Origin: Streptomyces sp. XY006
GTDB taxonomy: Bacteria > Actinomycetota > Actinomycetes > Streptomycetales > Streptomycetaceae
NCBI RefSeq assembly: GCF_002237655.1
Contig: NZ_NOKT01000023.1
Location: 1-64,000 of the forward strand
Length of the DNA: 64,000 nt
Direction of reading: 5' to 3'
Shown here piece after piece: positions 7,696 to 16,077 of this stretch; positions within the stretch are counted from its first letter, which is position 1, and every line of letters begins with the position of its first letter. Position numbers and translations under genes: made by a program. Below the pieces are notes generated by a model. It searched no databases and was not told the DNA's origin. It saw only the letters and a program-made list of their open reading frames with translations.

Positions 7696-8622
7696 TCAGC
7701 CGCGCAGCGCGTTCAGCCGCCGCCGGGCCGGACCGAGCGCCCGGCCCCGGGCGAGCAGGCCCGACCAGGGATCGGTGCGGGCCTGCTCGACCGCGTCGGC
7801 GACGGTATAGCGGCGGGCGTTCAGCTCGGGATCGTCCAGTTGCTCCCAGGTGATCGGGGTGGCCACGGGTGCCCCCGGCCGGGGCCGGACGGTGAAGGGC
7901 GCGACGGCGGTCTGCGCGTAGGCGTTGCGCTGGATGTCGAGGTAGAGCCGCTCGCCGCGCTCCTTCTTGCGGGCGGCGGTGGTGAGCCGGTCGGGGTGGG
8001 CGTCGGCGAGGGTGTCGGCGACGTCCCGGGCGAAGGCGCGCACCTCGTCGAAGTCGTGCCGGCCGTTCAGCGGCACGATCACGTGCAGCCCGCGCGAGCC
8101 GGTGGTCATCAGCGCCGACGGCAGCTCCAGCTCGTCGAGCAGTTCCCCGAGCAGGCCGGCCGCCTCCCGCACGGCCTCGAAGTCGTCGCCTGCCGGATCG
8201 AGGTCGAAGACCATCCGGTCGGGGTGGTCGGGGCTGTCGGCGCGGGACAGCCAGCGGTGCAGGGTGATGCTCGCCTGGTCGGCCAGGTAGAGCAGGGTGG
8301 CGGTGTCGTCGCACACGGCGTGGCGGACGGTTCCGCCCTCCTTGGCCAGCTCGACGCGCCTGATCCACTCCGGGTAGTGCTCGGGGGTGTTCTTCTGCAT
8401 GAAACGGGGCCCGTCGATGCCGTCCGGGTGCCGTTCCAGCATCAGGGGCCGGCCGCGCAGGTGCGGCAGCATGAAGGGCGCCACGGCCCGGTGGTAGTCG
8501 ATCAGGTCGCCCTTGGTGTACTCCTTGGCGTCGCCGCCGCCGGGGAAGAGCACCTTGTCCGGCCGGTGCACCTCCACCGTGCGGCGGCCCGCCCGCACGG
8601 CGCGCGTGCCGTCGCCGCTCAC
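7696..8622 (-). CDS. LigD-type NHEJ polymerase (primase-polymerase) domain protein
   Basis: This 308-residue protein equals the polymerase domain of LigD (archaeo-eukaryotic primase fold). It has the catalytic DLDP at residues 140-143 and TTGSRGLHVIVPL at about 174-185, and starts with VHRPDKVLFP as LigD-Pol proteins do. Family role: adding ribo- or deoxyribonucleotides at double-strand breaks with Ku and an ATP-dependent ligase; no ligase or phosphoesterase domain is present here. The GTG start overlaps the transketolase stop (GTGA), so the two are probably translated together. Confidence 0.9.
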   Translation of the reverse strand: MSGDGTRAVRAGRRTVEVHRPDKVLFPGGGDAKEYTKGDLIDYHRAVAPFMLPHLRGRPLMLERHPDGIDGPRFMQKNTPEHYPEWIRRVELAKEGGTVRHAVCDDTATLLYLADQASITLHRWLSRADSPDHPDRMVFDLDPAGDDFEAVREAAGLLGELLDELELPSALMTTGSRGLHVIVPLNGRHDFDEVRAFARDVADTLADAHPDRLTTAARKKERGERLYLDIQRNAYAQTAVAPFTVRPRPGAPVATPITWEQLDDPELNARRYTVADAVEQARTDPWSGLLARGRALGPARRRLNALRG

Positions 8623-10466
8623 GGCACGACCGCCTCCTCCACCAGCAGCCGTCCGGCCGCCGCGATGGACTCCGCGTCGATGCCGGCGGCGTGCAGCTGC
8701 TCCTCCGGGGACGCCGAGCCGGGCATGGTCCGCACGGCCAGCCGCACCAGCCGCGGCACGGGCCGGCCGTCGGTGAACGCGTCGAGGACGGCGTCGCCGA
8801 TGCCGCCCTCCGGGTGGTGGTCCTCCACGGTCACCAGGCAGCCGGTCTCCTCGGCGGCCCGGCGCAGGGTGGCGCGGTCGACGGGCTTAACCGAGTACAG
8901 GTCGATCACCCGCGCGCGGATGCCCTGCTCCTCCAGCGCGTCGGCGGCGGCCAGGGCCTCGTGCACGGTGACGCCCGCGGCGACCAGCGTCAGCCGGTCC
9001 TCGCCGGAGGAGCGCAGCACCTTGCTGCCGCCGACCGGGAACTCCTCGTCCGGGCCGTAGATCACCGGGCTCTCGCCGCGGGAGGTGCGCAGGTAGCGGA
9101 TGCCCTCCAGGCCGGCCATGGCGCCGACGAGCCGCGCGGTCTGGTTGGCGTCGCACGGGTACAGCACGGTCGAGCCGTGCACGGCCCGCATCATGGCCAG
9201 GTCCTCCAGACCCATCTGGCTGGGCCCGTCCTGGCCGATCGCGACACCGGCGTGCGAGCCGACGAGGTTGATGCCGGAGCCGCTGACGGAGGCCATCCTG
9301 ATGAAGTCGTACGCCCGGGTCAGGAAGGCCGCGAAGGTGGCGGCGTACGGTACCCAGCCGCGGGAGGCGAGTCCGACCGCCGAGGCGACCAGCTGCTGCT
9401 CGGCGATGTAGCACTCGAAGTAGCGGTCGGGGTGCTCCTTGGCGAAGAACTCGGCGCGGGTGGAGTCACCGACCTCGCCGTCCAGGGCGACGATGTCGCC
9501 GCGGCCGGTGCCGAGCGCGGCGAGCGCCTCGCCGAAGGCGTTGCGGGTGGCGACCTCCTCGCCCTTGTCCCAGCGCGGGAGCTCGATGTCCCCGGTGTGG
9601 ACGGAGTGCAGCATGCGCGTGGCGGGCGGCTCCTGCACGTGGATGCGCAGGTCGCGGGAGCCGCCGAGTTCGGCGATCGCCTCGTCGGCCTCGGGCAGCG
9701 GCTTGCCGTGCAGGCCCTCGCGGTCCTGGACGGCCTCGACGCCCTTGCCCTTGAGGGTGCGGGCGAGGATCGCGGTGGGCTGGCCCTTGGTGGAGGCGGC
9801 CTCGCCGTAGGCGCGGTCGATGGCGTCCACGTCGTGGCCGTCGATCTCGACGGTGTGCCAGTCGAAGGCCTGGAAGCGGCGGGCGTAGGCGTCCAGGTCG
9901 TGGCCGTGCCGGGTCGGGCCGCGCTGGCCGAGCCGGTTGACGTCGACGATCACGGTGAGGTTGTCCAGGTGCTCGTGGCCGGCGTGCTCGGCGGCCTCCC
10001 ACACGGAGCCCTCGGCCAGTTCGCTGTCGCCGCACAGCACCCAGGTGCGGTGGTCGGTGCGGTCCAGGCGCTTGCCCGCCAGGGCGATGCCGACGCCGAC
10101 GGGCAGGCCCTGCCCGAGCGAGCCGGTGGCCGTCTCGACCCAGGGCAGGCGCTGCGGGGTGGGGTGCCCTTCGAGGCGGCTGCCGAGCTTGCGGAAGGTG
10201 AGCAGTTCCTCGTCGTCGATGACGCCGGCCGCCTTGTACGCGGCGTACATCAGCGGGGAGGCGTGGCCCTTGGACAGCACGAAGCGGTCGTTGCCCGGGT
10301 GGGCCGGGCGGTCGAAGTCGTAGCGGAAGTGGTGGGCGAGCAGCACGGCCATCAGGTCGGCGGCGGACATCGAGGACGTCGGGTGCCCGGAGCCCGCCGC
10401 GGCGGCGGCGCGGACGCTGTCCACGCGCAGCTGCTGTCCGAGGTCGGTGAGTTCACCGGTGTTCAT
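8619..10466 (-). CDS. tkt: transketolase
   Basis: Full-length transketolase in one chain (615 residues): N-terminal TPP domain with GSGHPTSSMSAADL, SKGHASPLMYAAY, and the TPP motif GDSELAEGSVWEAAEHAG...VDVNRLGQ; central pyrimidine domain with RYFECYIAEQQLVASAVGLA and GPSQMGLEDLAMMRAV; C-terminal domain from about residue 500. Transfers two-carbon ketol units in the pentose phosphate pathway. The ATG has an AAAGGAG ribosome site and lies 18 nt after the ndh stop; ligD follows with a 4-bp overlap. Confidence 0.95.
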   Translation of the reverse strand: MNTGELTDLGQQLRVDSVRAAAAAGSGHPTSSMSAADLMAVLLAHHFRYDFDRPAHPGNDRFVLSKGHASPLMYAAYKAAGVIDDEELLTFRKLGSRLEGHPTPQRLPWVETATGSLGQGLPVGVGIALAGKRLDRTDHRTWVLCGDSELAEGSVWEAAEHAGHEHLDNLTVIVDVNRLGQRGPTRHGHDLDAYARRFQAFDWHTVEIDGHDVDAIDRAYGEAASTKGQPTAILARTLKGKGVEAVQDREGLHGKPLPEADEAIAELGGSRDLRIHVQEPPATRMLHSVHTGDIELPRWDKGEEVATRNAFGEALAALGTGRGDIVALDGEVGDSTRAEFFAKEHPDRYFECYIAEQQLVASAVGLASRGWVPYAATFAAFLTRAYDFIRMASVSGSGINLVGSHAGVAIGQDGPSQMGLEDLAMMRAVHGSTVLYPCDANQTARLVGAMAGLEGIRYLRTSRGESPVIYGPDEEFPVGGSKVLRSSGEDRLTLVAAGVTVHEALAAADALEEQGIRARVIDLYSVKPVDRATLRRAAEETGCLVTVEDHHPEGGIGDAVLDAFTDGRPVPRLVRLAVRTMPGSASPEEQLHAAGIDAESIAAAGRLLVEEAVVP

Positions 10467-10484
10467 GAGTCTCCTTTCGCAGAG

Positions 10485-12515
10485 TCAGTCGTCCGGGACG
10501 TCGGTTCGCTTGACGGGCCCGGGAGAGGTGCCGGGCCCCGGGGGCGGCTGATCGTCGGGCGGCGCCGGCCCGGACACGTCCCGGCCCCCGCCGACCCCAC
10601 CACCCGACTGCTCCTCGACGGGCTCACCACCCGGCTGATTCTTGGCCGGCTCACCACCCGGCTGATTCTTGGCCGGCTCACCACCCGGCTGACTCTTGGC
10701 CGGCTCACCACCCGGCTGGTTCCGCGCGGGTTCGCCACCCGGCTGGTTCCGCGCCGGCTCACCACCCGGCTGACTCTTGGCCGGCTCACCACCCGGCTGG
10801 TTCCGCGCGGGTTCGCCACCCGGCTGGTTCTTCACCGGCTCACCGCCGGGGTGAGGCTTCGCCGGGTCGCTGCCGGGGCCGGCGGTCGTCGCTCCCCCGT
10901 GCGGGCGGCCCTTCGCCGTGTCCGACTCGGAGGGGCGCAGCACCGCGGAGGCGGAGCCGGGGTGGTCGCCGGGCGCTCCGTCGTCCGGGCGGCCCTTCGC
11001 CGTGTCGGACTCGAAGCGGCGCAGCACCGCCGGCCCGGACCCGGACCCGGGCCGGGGTCCGGCCGCGGCGGGTCCGGGCCGCCCCTTCGCGGGCTCGTCA
11101 CCGGCCCGGGCCCCCTCGGACCCCGCGCCGGTTCCCCCGCCGTGCGTGTCGGCCTCGATCGCCGCCCCCGGCCCCGACCGCGCGCTCGTCTCCTGCCGCT
11201 GCCCGGGCCCGCCCGGCACCCGGGCGACCTCGGGCGACGACGTGTCCAGCGGCACGGACCAGGACCGTACGAGCCCCAACTGCACGGCCTGGCGCGGCAG
11301 TACCGCGTCCAGCAGCCAGTCGGCGGCGACCCGCACCCGGTTGCCGGGCATGGCGGCGAGGTGGTAGCCGCGCGTCACCGCGCCCGCCGGCACGCCGGAG
11401 AGGGTCACGCCGAGCGGATTGGCCGCGGCCTTCGCACCGCCCAGGTCGACCACGAAGCCCAGGTCGCGATGGCGGTACGGCTTGCGCGTCCCGCCCAGCC
11501 CCAGGGACGCGGCGACGTTCCCGGCCGCGATCCTGCCCTGCCGCCAGGCGTGCTGCGCGGTCATCGGCGTGTAGGCGCCGGGTTTCTCCAGATCGGGCAC
11601 GGCGGCCACGTCGCCGCACGAGAACACCTCCGGCCGCCCGGGCACCTGCAGCTGCGGGTCGACGAGCAGCCGTCCCTTCTCCATCGGCAGCCCGAGGGAC
11701 TCCACCAGCGGGTCGGGCCGCACGCCCACGCACCACACCAGGGTCCGCGTGTCGACGAACTCGCCGTCGGTCAGCAGGACCCCGTCGTGCGTGGCCTCCT
11801 TCACGGAGGTGCCCATCCGCACGTCCACGCCCCGCTGCCGCAGCACCCGGTCGGCGGTGGCGGACAGCTTCGGGTCCATCTCGGGCAGCACCCGCAGCGC
11901 CACGTCCAGCAGCATCCAGCGCGGCCGCATGCCCCGCCGCAGCGGGTGCCTGCGGACCTGCGCGTCGGTGAACATCTGCCCGTGCGCGGCGACCTCGGTG
12001 CCGGTGTATCCCGCTCCGACCACGACGAAGGTGCAGCGCGCGGCGCACGTCTTCGGGTCGTCGGCGGCGGCCGCGAGCTCCACCTGCCGGGTCACGTGGT
12101 CGCGCAGGTACAGCGCCTCGGGCAGGCCGCGGAAGCCGTGTGCGTGCTCGGCGACGCCGGGGATCGGCAGCAGCTTGTTGACGCTGCCCGCGGCCAGCAC
12201 CAGCCGGTCGTAGGCGAGCGTGCCCTCCTCGCCCTCGGGACCCGTGTAGTGCACGGTGCGCTCGTCCAGGTCGATCCGGTCGGCCCCGCCCAGCACCAGC
12301 CGTACGCGCGGCAGCGTGTCGGAGAGGGAGACCGTCACCCGGCGCGGCTCCAGAATGCCCGCGGCGACCTGGGGCAGCAGGGGCAGATAGAGGAAGTAGT
12401 CGGTCGGGTTCAGCAGGGTGATGTGGGCCCGGCCCCGGGTGAGCCGGGACAGTGTGCGGGCCGTGCGGTATCCGGCGAAACCGGCACCGACGATCACGAT
12501 GCGGGGTCGACTCAC
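10485..12515 (-). CDS. ndh: NAD(P)/FAD-dependent oxidoreductase (type II NADH dehydrogenase) with repeat tail
   Basis: The first 430-440 of 676 residues are a type II NADH dehydrogenase: FAD-binding IVIVGAGFAGYRTARTL at the N-terminus, a second dinucleotide fold TFVVVGAGYTGTEVA, and the FAD-contact motif VFSCGDVAA. NDH-2 passes electrons from NADH to quinone at the membrane without proton pumping. The remaining 235 or so residues are hydrophilic and Gly/Pro-rich, ending in tandem GGEPA(K/R)(N/S)QP units; this extension is not part of the family. GTG 12515 is chosen because VSRPRIVIV matches family starts and GGAGG lies upstream. Divergent from the gene at 12679. Confidence 0.85.
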   Translation of the reverse strand: MSRPRIVIVGAGFAGYRTARTLSRLTRGRAHITLLNPTDYFLYLPLLPQVAAGILEPRRVTVSLSDTLPRVRLVLGGADRIDLDERTVHYTGPEGEEGTLAYDRLVLAAGSVNKLLPIPGVAEHAHGFRGLPEALYLRDHVTRQVELAAAADDPKTCAARCTFVVVGAGYTGTEVAAHGQMFTDAQVRRHPLRRGMRPRWMLLDVALRVLPEMDPKLSATADRVLRQRGVDVRMGTSVKEATHDGVLLTDGEFVDTRTLVWCVGVRPDPLVESLGLPMEKGRLLVDPQLQVPGRPEVFSCGDVAAVPDLEKPGAYTPMTAQHAWRQGRIAAGNVAASLGLGGTRKPYRHRDLGFVVDLGGAKAAANPLGVTLSGVPAGAVTRGYHLAAMPGNRVRVAADWLLDAVLPRQAVQLGLVRSWSVPLDTSSPEVARVPGGPGQRQETSARSGPGAAIEADTHGGGTGAGSEGARAGDEPAKGRPGPAAAGPRPGSGSGPAVLRRFESDTAKGRPDDGAPGDHPGSASAVLRPSESDTAKGRPHGGATTAGPGSDPAKPHPGGEPVKNQPGGEPARNQPGGEPAKSQPGGEPARNQPGGEPARNQPGGEPAKSQPGGEPAKNQPGGEPAKNQPGGEPVEEQSGGGVGGGRDVSGPAPPDDQPPPGPGTSPGPVKRTDVPDD
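10621..10863. repeat. 27-bp tandem repeat array in the 3' part of ndh
   Basis: Nine head-to-tail 27-bp units start at 10621, 10648, 10675, 10702, 10729, 10756, 10783, 10810 and 10837 (the last diverged). Each begins GGCTCACCACCCGGCTG or GGTTCGCCACCCGGCTG and encodes nine residues, GGEPA(K/R)(N/S)QP, on the minus strand. The array stays in frame, so unit gain or loss would only change tail length. There are no spacers, so it is not a CRISPR array. Confidence 0.92.
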
Positions 12516-12678
12516 GGTTGACTCGCCTCCGGCGCTGTTCGCGTACCTCGGGAGCCTTCCGCGTCCCCCTGGCCAGGGCACCCAAACGTCCGCCCGCCCC
12601 GGCGCGGCCGGTTTCCGGCCGCCCGCCCGGGTACCCGGTGCGGGATACGGACCGCCGACGTCGCGGAGGCACTCCCTC

Positions 12679-13632
12679 ATGCCCGAGTACGGATATTTCC
12701 TCTCCTGCGAGCAGTACGGACCCGCGGAGCTGATCGAGCAGGCGCGGATGGCCGAGCAGGCCGGTTTCCAGGCGCTGTGGATCTCCGACCACTACCACCC
12801 GTGGAACGACGAGCAGGGCCAGAGCCCGTTCGTGTGGTCCGTGATCGGCGCGCTGTCCGAGGCGGTGTCCCTGCCGGTCGAGACGGCGGTGACCTGCCCG
12901 ACCGTGCGCATGCACCCGGCGGTGGTGGCGCAGGCCGCGGCGACCAGCGCGGTGATGACGAACAACCGCTTCCGGCTCGGCGTCGGCTCGGGCGAGGCCC
13001 TCAACGAGCACATCCTGGGCGACCACTGGCCGCCGGCCCACGTCCGGCTGGACATGCTGGAGGAGGCGATCCAGGTGATGCGCCGCCTGTTCACGGGCGA
13101 GGAGGTCAATCACCACGGCCCGCACTACACGGTCGAGAACGCCCGTCTGTACACGGTCCCGGACGTGCCGATCCCGATCGACATCTCCGGCTTCGGCCCG
13201 GCGGCGACCGCGCTCGCGTCCCGCGTCGGCGACGGCTACATCACGGTCATGCCGGACGAGACGATGGTGGAGCAGTACCGCAAGGGCGGGGGCGGCGGAA
13301 AGCTGGTCAGCGGCGGCACCAAGGTCTGCTACGGCACCGACAAGGAGGAGGCCGTGCGCACCGTCCACCGGCTCTGGGCGAACGAGCAGCTGCCGGGCGA
13401 GCTGGGCCAGGTGCTGCCCTCGCCCAAGCACTTCGAGCAGGCGCAGCAGCTGGTCACCGAGGACATGGTGCGCGAGAACCGGGTGTGCGGCGACGACGTG
13501 GACGAGCACGTGGCGGAGCTGAAGCAGTTCGCCGACGCCGGCTTCGACCGGGTCTACGTCAACCAGATCGGCCCGGACCTGCGCGGCTTCTTCGACTTCT
13601 ACCGCACGAAGGTGCTGCCGCAGCTGCCGTGA
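12679..13632 (+). CDS. LLM-class F420-dependent oxidoreductase (FGD-like)
   Basis: A 317-residue TIM-barrel luciferase-like monooxygenase. MPEYGYFLSCEQYGPAELIE and LWISDHYHPW, RFRLGVGSGEALNEHILG and PIPIDISGFGPAAT are characteristic of the TIGR03557-type, FGD-related family that uses coenzyme F420. The natural substrate is unknown; true glucose-6-phosphate dehydrogenase activity is not assured. ATG chosen behind CGGAGGC; the same frame is open further upstream but that region overlaps the divergent ndh promoter area. Confidence 0.88.
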   Translation: MPEYGYFLSCEQYGPAELIEQARMAEQAGFQALWISDHYHPWNDEQGQSPFVWSVIGALSEAVSLPVETAVTCPTVRMHPAVVAQAAATSAVMTNNRFRLGVGSGEALNEHILGDHWPPAHVRLDMLEEAIQVMRRLFTGEEVNHHGPHYTVENARLYTVPDVPIPIDISGFGPAATALASRVGDGYITVMPDETMVEQYRKGGGGGKLVSGGTKVCYGTDKEEAVRTVHRLWANEQLPGELGQVLPSPKHFEQAQQLVTEDMVRENRVCGDDVDEHVAELKQFADAGFDRVYVNQIGPDLRGFFDFYRTKVLPQLP

Positions 13633-13680
13633 GCGGAAATGGTGAGGTGGCGCGGGAGCAGGTCGCCTACAGTCACCGGC

Positions 13681-14064
13681 ATGTCTCTTCGTCTGCGTCT
13701 GCGTGCCGCCCTGCCGGAGGCGATCCGGTCCCGTGACAAGGCCGCGGTGAGTGCCCTGCGGGGCACGCTGGCCGCGCTGGACAACGCCGAGGCGGTCCCG
13801 CTGGACGAGGACTCCCCGCGCGCGGGGGCGCTGGAGGCCTCTCCGGCCGGCGCCGGCGCCACCGAGGCGGCCCGGCGTGAACTCGGCGAGCGTGAGGTGC
13901 TCGACGTGGTGCGTGCCGAGGCCGACGAGCGGCTGGAGGCGGCAGCCCGGCTGACCGCGCCCGCGCACGCCGCCCGCGCGGAACGCCTCCGGGCGGAGGC
14001 ACGGGTGCTGCTGCGGTTCCTGGACACGGACGAGGAACCCCAGCCGACCGCGAAGCACGGTTAG
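13681..14064 (+). CDS. GatB/YqeY domain-containing protein
   Basis: A 127-residue helical protein with the YqeY-type N-terminus SLRLRLRAALPEAIRSRDKA and a C-terminal helix rich in Ala/Arg/Glu. YqeY proteins resemble the tail domain of the GatB amidotransferase subunit; their role is not firmly known. A TACAGT hexamer at 13668-13673 ends 7 nt before the ATG, consistent with a leaderless transcript. Confidence 0.75.
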   Translation: MSLRLRLRAALPEAIRSRDKAAVSALRGTLAALDNAEAVPLDEDSPRAGALEASPAGAGATEAARRELGEREVLDVVRAEADERLEAAARLTAPAHAARAERLRAEARVLLRFLDTDEEPQPTAKHG

Positions 14065-14151
14065 TCAGCGCCGGCCCGGCCCGGTTGCGCGATCAGCGGC
14101 GGTCCGGTCCAGTCCGGTCGCGCGGCCGGCGGCGGACCAGCTCGGTCGCGC
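14065..14151. repeat. imperfect GC-rich repeats between convergent genes
   Basis: The 87-bp gap contains three imperfect copies of a GGTyGCGCG...AGCGGCGGnCC unit of about 28-32 bp. It may form hairpins that end transcription from both sides. No ORF of interest. Confidence 0.4.
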
Positions 14152-15182
14152 TCAGCGGCGGACCTGCCCGGTCAGTCTGCGGGTCGCCAGGACCCCGGCT
14201 CCGGCCGTGAGGGCCGCGCCCAGCCATCCTCGGTTACGGGACAGCCACTGCTGCGGGCCGCCGCCCTTGGCCTCGTCGTCGAAGCGCCCGTGCGCGCCGT
14301 AGTCCCTGCCGCGCGGCCCGTCGGCGGGCTCCCAGAGGTTCGCCGGCCCGTCGGGCGCGCCCCGGTCCTGCTGGGCGTCGACGTTGGTGCGTGCCAGGTA
14401 GCGGTCCAGCAGCCCGGGCGCGACCGCGTTGGCGATGAGCGTGGCGGCCGTGGAGCCGCCCACCCCGTACTCCCGGCGCCGGGCGTGCGACGCCGCGTGC
14501 ACGATGGCCCGGGCCGCGACCTCCGGCTGGTACACGGGCGCGACCGGCCGGGCCCGCCCGGGCATGCGGTTCAGCACCCAGTCGAACTGCGGGGTGTTGA
14601 CGCCCGGCAGTTGCACCATGGTCGTACGCACCCCGCTGCCCGCGTGCAGCAGTTCGCAGCGCAGGGACTCGTTGAACCCCTGGATCGCGTGCTTGGCCCG
14701 CAGTACGCCGCCTCCAGCGGGATGCCCTGGTAGGCGAGCGTGGAGCCGACCTGCACGATCGTGCCGCGGTCGCGCGGCAGCATGTGGCGCAGGGCGGCGC
14801 GGGTGCCGTTCACGAAGCCCAGGTACGTCACCTCGGTGACGCGCCGGAACTCCTCCGGAGTGACCTCCGTGAAGGGCGCGAACACCCCCGTGAAGGCGTT
14901 GTCGACCCACACGTCGACGGGCCCGAGCGTGTCCTCGACCTGTCGGGCGGCGTCCTCCACGGCCCGGGCGTCGGAGACGTCCACGCTCACGACGAGCGCC
15001 TCGCCCCCGGCGCGCCGTACGTCGTCCGCCGCCGCGGCGAGTCCCTCACGCCCGCGGGCGAGCAGGGCGACCTTGTCGCCCCGGGCGGCGAAGGCCCGGG
15101 CCGTGGCCCGTCCGACGCCGCCGGTGGCTCCCGTCACGACGACCACGCGGCGGCCGTTGCGGGACGGTCCCGTCGTGCGCAC
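14152..15182 (-). pseudogene. SDR family oxidoreductase, frameshifted between the catalytic Tyr and Lys
   Basis: The 5' part (15182 down to about 14697) encodes a short-chain dehydrogenase N-terminus: VVVVTGATGGVGRATARAFA (NAD(P) motif TGxxxGxG), VDNAFTGVF, IVQVGSTLAYQG, and the catalytic Tyr in EAAYCG. The reading then continues only in another frame: AKHAIQGFNESLRCELLH ... to 14152, ending with a C-terminal hydrophobic stretch GWLGAALTAGAGVLA. Restoring one G in the CGGGCC at about 14695-14699 (giving YCGAKHAIQGF) rebuilds a full protein of about 343 residues. Either a true single-base deletion or a sequencing error. As written the YxxxK site is split. Confidence 0.85.
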
Positions 15183-15188
15183 CGGGCA

Positions 15189-15665
15189 TCACGCCCGGTG
15201 GTGCGGGACGTCCGGGTCGTCGGCCGGGCGCGGGGGCACGGTGCCCGGGGCGGTCCCGGCGGGGCTGCCCGCGACGGGCGGGGCCGGCGGGATCGGCGGG
15301 ACGGGCATGCCCCCGGCGGTCCGGTCCGCTCCGCCGTGGCCCGGGGCGGCGCCCGCCGCATGGCCGCCCGGCCGGGAGGGCCTGGCCATGCCGCGCAGCA
15401 CGTAGGCCAGGACACCCAGGATCACGGCGGTGATCAGCGCGGCGGCCCAGTCGGGCAGGCCGAGGGCGAGGGCCAGTCCCACGGCGAGCGCGAGGGCCGC
15501 GCCCGCGTACAGGGCGAGGGCGCCCGACGCGGCGTACAGCGCCGCCTTGCGGCGCTGCTTGCGCGTCTGCTCGCGCAGCTCGTCCCGTACGGTCTCGCGC
15601 GCCACCTGCGCCAGCTCGTCGACCAGATGCTTGTCCAGATGCTCCAGGTGATCCAACGGCTTCAT
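15189..15665 (-). CDS. holin-X-like / phage-holin-family membrane protein
   Basis: A 158-residue protein: N-terminal charged helix (HLVDELAQVARETVRDELRE), two hydrophobic helices (LYAASGALALYAGAALALAV and AALITAVILGVLAYVL, residues about 45-95), then a Gly/Pro-rich cytoplasmic or extracellular tail. This arrangement matches the actinobacterial holin-X (holin superfamily III) family. Despite the name, such genes are widespread outside prophages and there are no phage genes here. It precedes the SDR gene by 6 nt. Confidence 0.75.
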   Translation of the reverse strand: MKPLDHLEHLDKHLVDELAQVARETVRDELREQTRKQRRKAALYAASGALALYAGAALALAVGLALALGLPDWAAALITAVILGVLAYVLRGMARPSRPGGHAAGAAPGHGGADRTAGGMPVPPIPPAPPVAGSPAGTAPGTVPPRPADDPDVPHHRA

Positions 15666-15713
15666 GCCCGGTCGGGTACCCTCGCCCCCCGGCCGGTAAC
15701 TAGGCTCGTGCGC

Positions 15714-16061
15714 ATGGAGATTCTGGGTGCCACACTGCGCGTCTGCGTCGACGACCTCGAGACGGCGATCCCCTTCTACGAGCGGCTGGCGGGCGGCACC
15801 GCCCAGCGCTTCGAACGGGGCGGTGTCCAGGTGGCGGCGATCGGCTGCTTCCTGCTGATGAGCGGTCCGCCGGCCGAGCTGGAGCTGCTGCGCAAGGTGG
15901 CGGCGACGATCGCCGTGACGGATGTGGAGGAGACCCACAAGGTGCTCACCGAGCTGGGCGCGCACGTCGTCGCGGGCCCGATCGCCTCCCCGGCGGGCCG
16001 CAATCTGATCGCCCTGCACCCCGACGGCTCGGTCTACGAGTACGTGGACCGCCGGGCGTGA
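15714..16061 (+). CDS. VOC family protein (glyoxalase-like)
   Basis: A 115-residue single VOC-fold protein: MEILGATLRVCVDDLETAIP with FYERLAGG, then IAVTDVEETHKVLTELGAHV and ALHPDGSVYEYVD. These contain paired beta-alpha-beta-beta-beta units often binding a metal; substrate unknown. A TAGGCT hexamer (15701-15706) ends 7 nt before the ATG, which suggests a leaderless transcript. Confidence 0.82.
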   Translation: MEILGATLRVCVDDLETAIPFYERLAGGTAQRFERGGVQVAAIGCFLLMSGPPAELELLRKVAATIAVTDVEETHKVLTELGAHVVAGPIASPAGRNLIALHPDGSVYEYVDRRA

Positions 16062-16077
16062 CGCGGGCGGGGCCGGC

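Noticed and set aside
10463-10819. Separate small minus-strand gene of 118 codons
   Set aside because: It is an alternative frame of the ndh repeat tail with no own ribosome site or family.
10621-10863. Possible CRISPR array
   Set aside because: Units are contiguous without spacers, stay in the ndh frame and there are no cas genes.
8691-12521. Plus-strand frame of 1276 codons with TTRLTLGRL repeats
   Set aside because: Shadow of transketolase and ndh; its repeats come from the 27-bp array read backwards.
15189-15665. Prophage remnant suggested by the holin-like gene
   Set aside because: No other phage genes, att sites or compositional change; holin-X proteins are common in actinobacterial chromosomes.
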